The position numbers were made by a program, and so were the translations under genes. This document shows, one piece after another, positions 7,402 to 10,801 of a DNA stretch of 10,801 nucleotides (positions are counted from its first letter, which is position 1; the number at the start of each line of letters is the position of its first letter). The notes beneath the pieces were generated by a model. It had not been told where the DNA came from. It saw only the letters and a program-made list of their open reading frames with translations, and ran no database searches. This stretch comes from an uncultured Christensenella sp. (GTDB lineage Bacteria; Bacillota; Clostridia; Christensenellales; UBA1242): positions 1 to 10,801 of the forward strand of contig CASFFJ010000004.1 in assembly GCA_949293915.1 (NCBI GenBank). The letters are read 5' to 3'.

Positions 7402-9636
7402 ATGGCAAAAAAGGATGAAATAGTTAACGACATTGATATTGTAAATAAAGAATCTGATGATATAGGCACTAAAAAAACTTTTGGTAAAAAAATCAAATCA
7501 AGTGCCACAACTGTTGGTAGAGGCATTAAAACTGGAACCATAGCTGTTGGTAAAGGCGTAAAAACTGGAGTTACTACCATTGGTAAAGGTGTTAGAATAG
7601 GTGCTACTACTGTTGGCAGAGGTGTTAAAACTGGTGCTACAACCGTTGGTAAAGGTGTTAAAACTGGAACCATAGCTGTTGCTAAAGGTGTTAAAACTGG
7701 TGCTACTGCTGTTGGCAGAGGTGTTAAAACTGGCGCTACTGCCGTTGCTGTCAAGTTAGGTCCTAAAGCACAAACAATCCGTAGTGATGTTTTGACAATT
7801 TTCAATAATTTCATTTCTCCTGAAAATAAAAATAATGACTTCGAAAGCTATTATAATTCTAGCGAAAAATCTACTAAAATTAGTACACTTAACAATATTG
7901 ATTTTAGTAATGATTTCGAAAATAAAAAGAAAAAAATTGTAAGTTTTTTAAACTACATAGCTAACGATGATAATCAACAATTCGCTAAAAAAAATAAAAA
8001 GTCTATTAATCTTATTATAAACGAATCTGTTGCTTCTCTGATTGATAATGATAAAAAATTAAGTTTGGATGAAAACACTTATAAAAAAATTAAAAATTAT
8101 CAAGTTGCTAATTTTAAAAGAAGAAAAAAATGGAAAAAAAGAAATTTTGTTGCTAAAAAAATATTGGCTCCAGCACTTGTAACTGGCGCTATTACTGGCG
8201 GAGTGGCTTCAATTGTCTCAGCCTTTAGATCAATTATTGGTTCTTCATATTTTATCTCAACCGTTCCTTTTTTAGAAATATTAAATTTCGCTACAATTGG
8301 ATTTTGCGCTGGTACTATTGCTACAGCCTCAATTATTGTTGCTAAAAATAAACTTACTAAATTTTATTACAATAAAAAATATGGTGTTAAATCTAATAAT
8401 TTATACTTACTAAACAATAGTAAAGCCAAATCAATTGAAGATGTTAAAAGTCTTAACTTGCCAATTGTTAAATTATTAGATAAAATTAAAGCTACTGATG
8501 AAAAATTAATTGAATTATCTAATAAAGGAACTAACTTCTTGAGACACCCTATTAATTCAATAAAATCATTTTTCTTAACAAAAACTAATAGAAATAGGAT
8601 GCACGAAGTTGTTGGATTTAATAAATTGATAAACCAAAAACTTAATGATAATAAATTATCTGATAATGTTAAACATAACTTAGAATTACTAAAAGACACT
8701 ATAAGTGAATATAAAAAAGATATTACAGAAAATAGAGTCCGCGTTGTATTAGGAAAAAATAAAGTAATAAAAAAGCCTATTTTCGAATATTCAGATATTT
8801 TAGCAAAAGAAGAGTTATCACAAGAAAATATTATTACTGATAATGGTAAAACAATAAAAAAACCTAGCGAAAATTTAGTTACAAGAAGAGCTAAAGAAAT
8901 TATGGAACAAACCATAAAGAACAGATTAGTAGAAACTGAAGAAGAAGCTAGATACAGAGTTGAAGAAGAATTAAAACAAAAACAAGCCGAATATGCTAAA
9001 CGTAAAGCGGAAAAAGAATTGAAACGTAAACAAGCCGAAGATGCTAAACGTAAAGCGGAAGAAGAATTGAAACGTAAACAAGCCGAAGCCGAAGAAGCTA
9101 AACGTAAAGCTAAAGAAACTGAAGAACAATTAAAACGCAAACAAGCGGAAGCGGAAGATGCTAAACGTAAAGTCAAAGAAGAAACTGAAGCTAGACATAA
9201 AGCTGAAGCGGAAGCAGAAGAAGCTAAACGTAAAACTAAAGAAGTTGAAGAAGAGTTGAAACGTAAACAAGCTGAAGAAGAATTAAAGCGTAAAAAAGCT
9301 GAAGAAGACAAACTTAAAAGAGCTCAAAGAATAAACATCCAATATAAGCAAGCAACTGAAAAAGCGGTACTTGAATCATTGCGTAGTGAAGAAAGAATAA
9401 ATAAAGTGTCAAACGATACTGGTATTGATAGAACTACGATTAAAAAAATTGTAAGTGATATTACTATTGCTAGATACACAAAATATGGTAAATTAAGAAA
9501 AACAATACAAACCGCTTCTACAAAAAAGGACTTTGAGCCTGTTAAAGAAGATTTCGCTAAAATTGTTGATTACATAAACTCAACAGAAAAAGTAAACGAT
9601 AAACTAGATACATACGAAGACGGATACGAAATATAA
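7402..9636 (+). CDS. Unrecognised 744-residue membrane-hairpin protein with 11-residue amphipathic repeats and a long charged helix
   Basis: I do not recognise this protein as a named family. It has five visible parts. (1) A polar start (1-34) with no signal peptide. (2) Seven near-perfect 11-residue repeats at 35-111, consensus A/T-T/I-T/A-V-G-K/R-G-V-K-T-G, plus a decayed eighth to 122; they are basic, with no acidic residue. (3) A polar region ending in a Lys/Arg cluster (about 237-253), then two hydrophobic stretches (about 254-275 and 290-314) with a short loop, flanked by lysines on both sides. This suggests a hairpin with both ends in the cytosol. (4) A Glu/Lys/Arg-rich helix, about 505-645, from ELKRKQAE and AKRKAEE units. 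(5) A C-terminal globular-looking part in which VSNDTGIDRTTIKKIVSDI (669-687) resembles a helix-turn-helix. It has its own strong promoter, ribosome site and terminator, so it is probably a monocistronic, abundant protein. A structural or membrane-shaping role is a guess. Confidence 0.9.
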   Translation: MAKKDEIVNDIDIVNKESDDIGTKKTFGKKIKSSATTVGRGIKTGTIAVGKGVKTGVTTIGKGVRIGATTVGRGVKTGATTVGKGVKTGTIAVAKGVKTGATAVGRGVKTGATAVAVKLGPKAQTIRSDVLTIFNNFISPENKNNDFESYYNSSEKSTKISTLNNIDFSNDFENKKKKIVSFLNYIANDDNQQFAKKNKKSINLIINESVASLIDNDKKLSLDENTYKKIKNYQVANFKRRKKWKKRNFVAKKILAPALVTGAITGGVASIVSAFRSIIGSSYFISTVPFLEILNFATIGFCAGTIATASIIVAKNKLTKFYYNKKYGVKSNNLYLLNNSKAKSIEDVKSLNLPIVKLLDKIKATDEKLIELSNKGTNFLRHPINSIKSFFLTKTNRNRMHEVVGFNKLINQKLNDNKLSDNVKHNLELLKDTISEYKKDITENRVRVVLGKNKVIKKPIFEYSDILAKEELSQENIITDNGKTIKKPSENLVTRRAKEIMEQTIKNRLVETEEEARYRVEEELKQKQAEYAKRKAEKELKRKQAEDAKRKAEEELKRKQAEAEEAKRKAKETEEQLKRKQAEAEDAKRKVKEETEARHKAEAEAEEAKRKTKEVEEELKRKQAEEELKRKKAEEDKLKRAQRINIQYKQATEKAVLESLRSEERINKVSNDTGIDRTTIKKIVSDITIARYTKYGKLRKTIQTASTKKDFEPVKEDFAKIVDYINSTEKVNDKLDTYEDGYEI
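7504..7767 (+). repeat. In-frame 33-bp tandem repeats (seven units plus a decayed eighth)
   Basis: Uninterrupted 33-bp units begin at 7504, 7537, 7570, 7603, 7636, 7669 and 7702, with a degenerate eighth at 7735-7767. Units 4 and 7 differ at 2 of 33 bases, units 2 and 6 at 4. Units 2 and 6 alone carry the Ile-Ala variant (TIAV). They lie four units apart, suggesting duplication of a 132-bp block. The near identity at DNA level indicates recent expansion or homogenisation. Confidence 0.93.
9001..9300 (+). repeat. Degenerate repeats encoding the charged helix
   Basis: Units each starting CGTAAA begin at 9001, 9049, 9103, 9166 and 9229 and are 48, 54, 63, 63 and 72 bp long, so they vary by whole codons. 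They encode R-K-[AVT]-x-E-E-L-K-R-K-Q-A-E-type segments. The first two share long identical stretches; later ones have diverged. The lengths do not hold one heptad register, which fits a single charged helix as well as a coiled coil. Confidence 0.8.
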
Positions 9637-9637
9637 T

Positions 9638-9684
9638 AAAAATCCACCTTGTGAATTATATATTCACTTAATGGTGGATTTTTT
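9638..9684. terminator. Bidirectional terminator between the 744-codon gene and rubrerythrin
   Basis: Outer stem AAAAATCCACC (9638-9648) with GGTGGATTTTT (9673-9683), and inner stem GTGAAT (9651-9656) with ATTCAC (9662-9667) around a 5-nt loop. A T tract follows on each strand. It starts 2 bp after the stop of the plus gene and lies 13 bp beyond the stop of the minus gene, so it can end both convergent transcripts. Confidence 0.9.
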
Positions 9685-9696
9685 ATTTATTAAATC

Positions 9697-10236
9697 TTAA
9701 TAGTTGTCTTTTGCAACTTCAAAATATGCTTGTGGGTGCTTGCACACTGGACAAACATCTGGCGCTTTCTTACCAATATGTCTATGTCCGCAGTTGCGAC
9801 AAACCCATACTGTTGCCTCTTTCTTAACAAAGCATTTTTTCTTCTGAACATTTTCAATCAATGCGTTATATCTAGCCTCATGCTCAGCCTCAATCTTTGC
9901 TACTCCTTCAAATTCTTTAGCAATCTCAATAAAACCTTCTTCACGTGCAACGCGTGCAAACTCAGCGTACATATCTGTCCACTCATAATTTTCGCCCTTA
10001 GCAGCATCTTTAAGATTTGTTAAAGTGTCTGGCACTACCCCATCGTGCAAATGTTTAAACCACATTTTTGCGTGTTCTTTCTCATTATTAGCAGTCTCTT
10101 CGAAAATGGCTGAAATTTGCTCATAACCATCCTTTTTAGCACGACTTGCATAATATGTATATTTGTTCCTAGCTTGACTCTCGCCTGCAAAAGCGGTCAT
10201 AAGATTTTGTTCTGTTCTACTACCCTTTAATTCCAT
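9697..10236 (-). CDS. rbr: Rubrerythrin (diiron peroxidase with C-terminal rubredoxin domain)
   Basis: Cytosolic NAD(P)H-linked peroxidase, acting through a rubredoxin-type electron donor, that protects anaerobes from hydrogen peroxide. The N-terminal four-helix ferritin-like domain has the ligand glutamate E19 in AFAGESQAR, and two ExxH motifs, E52-H55 (NNEKEHAK) and E116-H119 (KIEAEHEARY). The C-terminal rubredoxin-like domain has C146-x2-C149 and C162-x2-C165 (VCRNCGH ... DVCPVCKH), the FeS4 site with the short 12-residue spacing typical of rubrerythrin. At 179 residues it is family length, with all iron-binding cysteines present; an extra cysteine (C135) lies in the linker. AAGGAG (10248-10243) is 6 nt before the ATG. 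It has its own promoter and a shared terminator, so it is monocistronic. A PerR-type operator is not obvious. It supports an anaerobic host. Confidence 0.97.
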   Translation of the reverse strand: MELKGSRTEQNLMTAFAGESQARNKYTYYASRAKKDGYEQISAIFEETANNEKEHAKMWFKHLHDGVVPDTLTNLKDAAKGENYEWTDMYAEFARVAREEGFIEIAKEFEGVAKIEAEHEARYNALIENVQKKKCFVKKEATVWVCRNCGHRHIGKKAPDVCPVCKHPQAYFEVAKDNY

Positions 10237-10265
10237 ATTTTTCTCCTTTTTTATTTTCTAAAACA

Positions 10266-10294
10266 ATTATAATGAAAAATTTTTTTTAAATCAA
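10266..10294 (-). promoter_or_regulatory. Rubrerythrin promoter
   Basis: On the minus strand, TTGATT (10294-10289), a 17-bp A/T-only tract apart from one C, and the consensus TATAAT (10271-10266). The start is predicted near 10259, a leader of about 23 nt. A half-site TTATAAT overlaps the -10, but no full PerR-like palindrome is seen. Confidence 0.75.
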
Positions 10295-10413
10295 GCAATT
10301 TAATGTGTGTTTCATAAAATTATTTTGCAATTTAAATAATTTGCATTATTTTTATTCATTTAATGATTACGTAAAAACGTGGAAATATAAATAATCTCAC
10401 AACTAATAATATT

Positions 10414-10801
10414 TTAAGAAATAACCTTTATTTTAAATACAACGACACCATATTGTTTTTCATCTTCTCGTGTGTAAATAGTTCTATAAATATTTATCAT
10501 TTCTTCTTTTGTGGAAGTTGAAAAACCTAAATCTTTTTTATCTAAATTGTTTGCCATTTCATCAAAATTTTTATAGATAAATTTATCTAAAATAATTGCT
10601 TGTATTGTTTCAATTTTTTCAGGTTCTTTATAAAAAGTGATTGTGTCGCCAATATTAAAGTTTTGTCGTTTTTCATCATTCAATCTGCCTTCAAGCGTTA
10701 TCTCTTTTTCTTTAATAAGATTAAAATATGTAGGATGTAAATTCAAAATATGAGTTTTAAAATTTGTTTTTCTTATTGTCCAATTTCTCCATATTTCATC
10801 A
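10414..10801 (-). CDS. ASCH-domain protein, partial at the N-terminus
   Basis: ASCH domains are small PUA-like beta-barrel folds thought to bind RNA or nucleotides; the role of this member is unknown. The typical start NLHPTYFNLIKEKEITLEGRL is followed by NDEKRQNFNIGDTITFY, matching the family's E-x-R-L-x-D-E-K-R-x-x-(x)-x-x-G-D signature. The ending YGVVVFKIKVIS is also typical, after an ERYRxxYT-like IYRTIYTREDEKQ. A TTG at 10746 could serve as a start (110 residues), but the frame stays open without a stop to the window edge, adding DEIWRNWTIRKTNFKTHI before the conserved part. No Shine-Dalgarno is well placed for the TTG. The true start is therefore probably outside the window, and the entry is given as running off the right edge. 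The stop is TAA at 10416-10414. No terminator is seen between it and the rubrerythrin promoter. Confidence 0.8.
   Translation of the reverse strand, partial: DEIWRNWTIRKTNFKTHILNLHPTYFNLIKEKEITLEGRLNDEKRQNFNIGDTITFYKEPEKIETIQAIILDKFIYKNFDEMANNLDKKDLGFSTSTKEEMINIYRTIYTREDEKQYGVVVFKIKVIS

Noticed and set aside
7504..7767. 33-bp repeats considered as a CRISPR array
   Set aside because: The units are contiguous with no unique spacers, keep the reading frame and vary mostly at codon third positions, so they are protein-coding repeats.
7353..7814. Minus-strand frame with proline/threonine/valine repeats
   Set aside because: It mirrors the 33-bp repeats of the plus-strand gene, would run over that gene's promoter, and has no Shine-Dalgarno.
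8367..9311. Long minus-strand frame opposite the charged-helix region
   Set aside because: Its serine/leucine-rich low-complexity sequence is the antisense of the Glu/Lys repeats; it has no ribosome site or family motif, and the plus-strand gene is strongly supported.
10369..10380. ACGT-AAAA-ACGT palindrome upstream of rubrerythrin
   Set aside because: It is only 4 bp per arm and lies about 75 bp upstream of the -35; too short to call a regulatory site.

Overview
This AT-rich window carries ordinary housekeeping genes of a low-GC, Gram-positive-type bacterium (Bacillota-like, possibly an uncultured anaerobic gut clostridium or a relative). The evidence is AddA/AddB rather than RecBCD, strong purine-rich Shine-Dalgarno sites, sigma-A type promoters, and a rubrerythrin of the kind common in anaerobes. 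TGA is used as a stop (addB), so the standard bacterial code applies. The lineage is inferred from these traits only; I could not search for relatives.

Layout. Positions 1-3775 (minus strand) hold addB followed by the first 244 codons of addA, the two subunits of the double-strand-break resection helicase-nuclease. The addB promoter places the predicted transcription start on the A of its ATG. An AT-rich spacer leads to a plus-strand gene for a 53-residue protein resembling the YjzC family (4113-4274), which ends in a terminator. rplI (ribosomal protein L9, minus) and eno (enolase, plus) are divergent from a shared 247-bp region with a recognisable promoter for each. eno is followed 11 bp later by cmk (cytidylate kinase), probably as one operon ending at the 7154-7208 hairpin.

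Positions 7341-9684 form an isolated transcription unit: a perfect TTGACA-N17-TATAAT promoter, a consensus ribosome binding site, one 744-codon gene I do not recognise, and a strong two-part hairpin terminator. The protein has an N-terminal block of seven near-perfect 11-residue repeats (with a decayed eighth) that form an amphipathic pattern like that of synuclein or perilipin repeats. A two-helix membrane hairpin, a long Glu/Lys/Arg-rich helix and a possible C-terminal helix-turn-helix follow. This is the part most likely to be undescribed. The terminator also serves the convergent rubrerythrin gene (9697-10236, minus), which has its own promoter. A partial ASCH-domain gene runs off the right edge.

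The housekeeping genes cover DNA repair (AddAB), translation (L9), glycolysis (enolase), pyrimidine nucleotide supply (Cmk) and peroxide defence (rubrerythrin). They do not form a single pathway. No tRNA, rRNA, CRISPR array, insertion sequence or riboswitch was seen.
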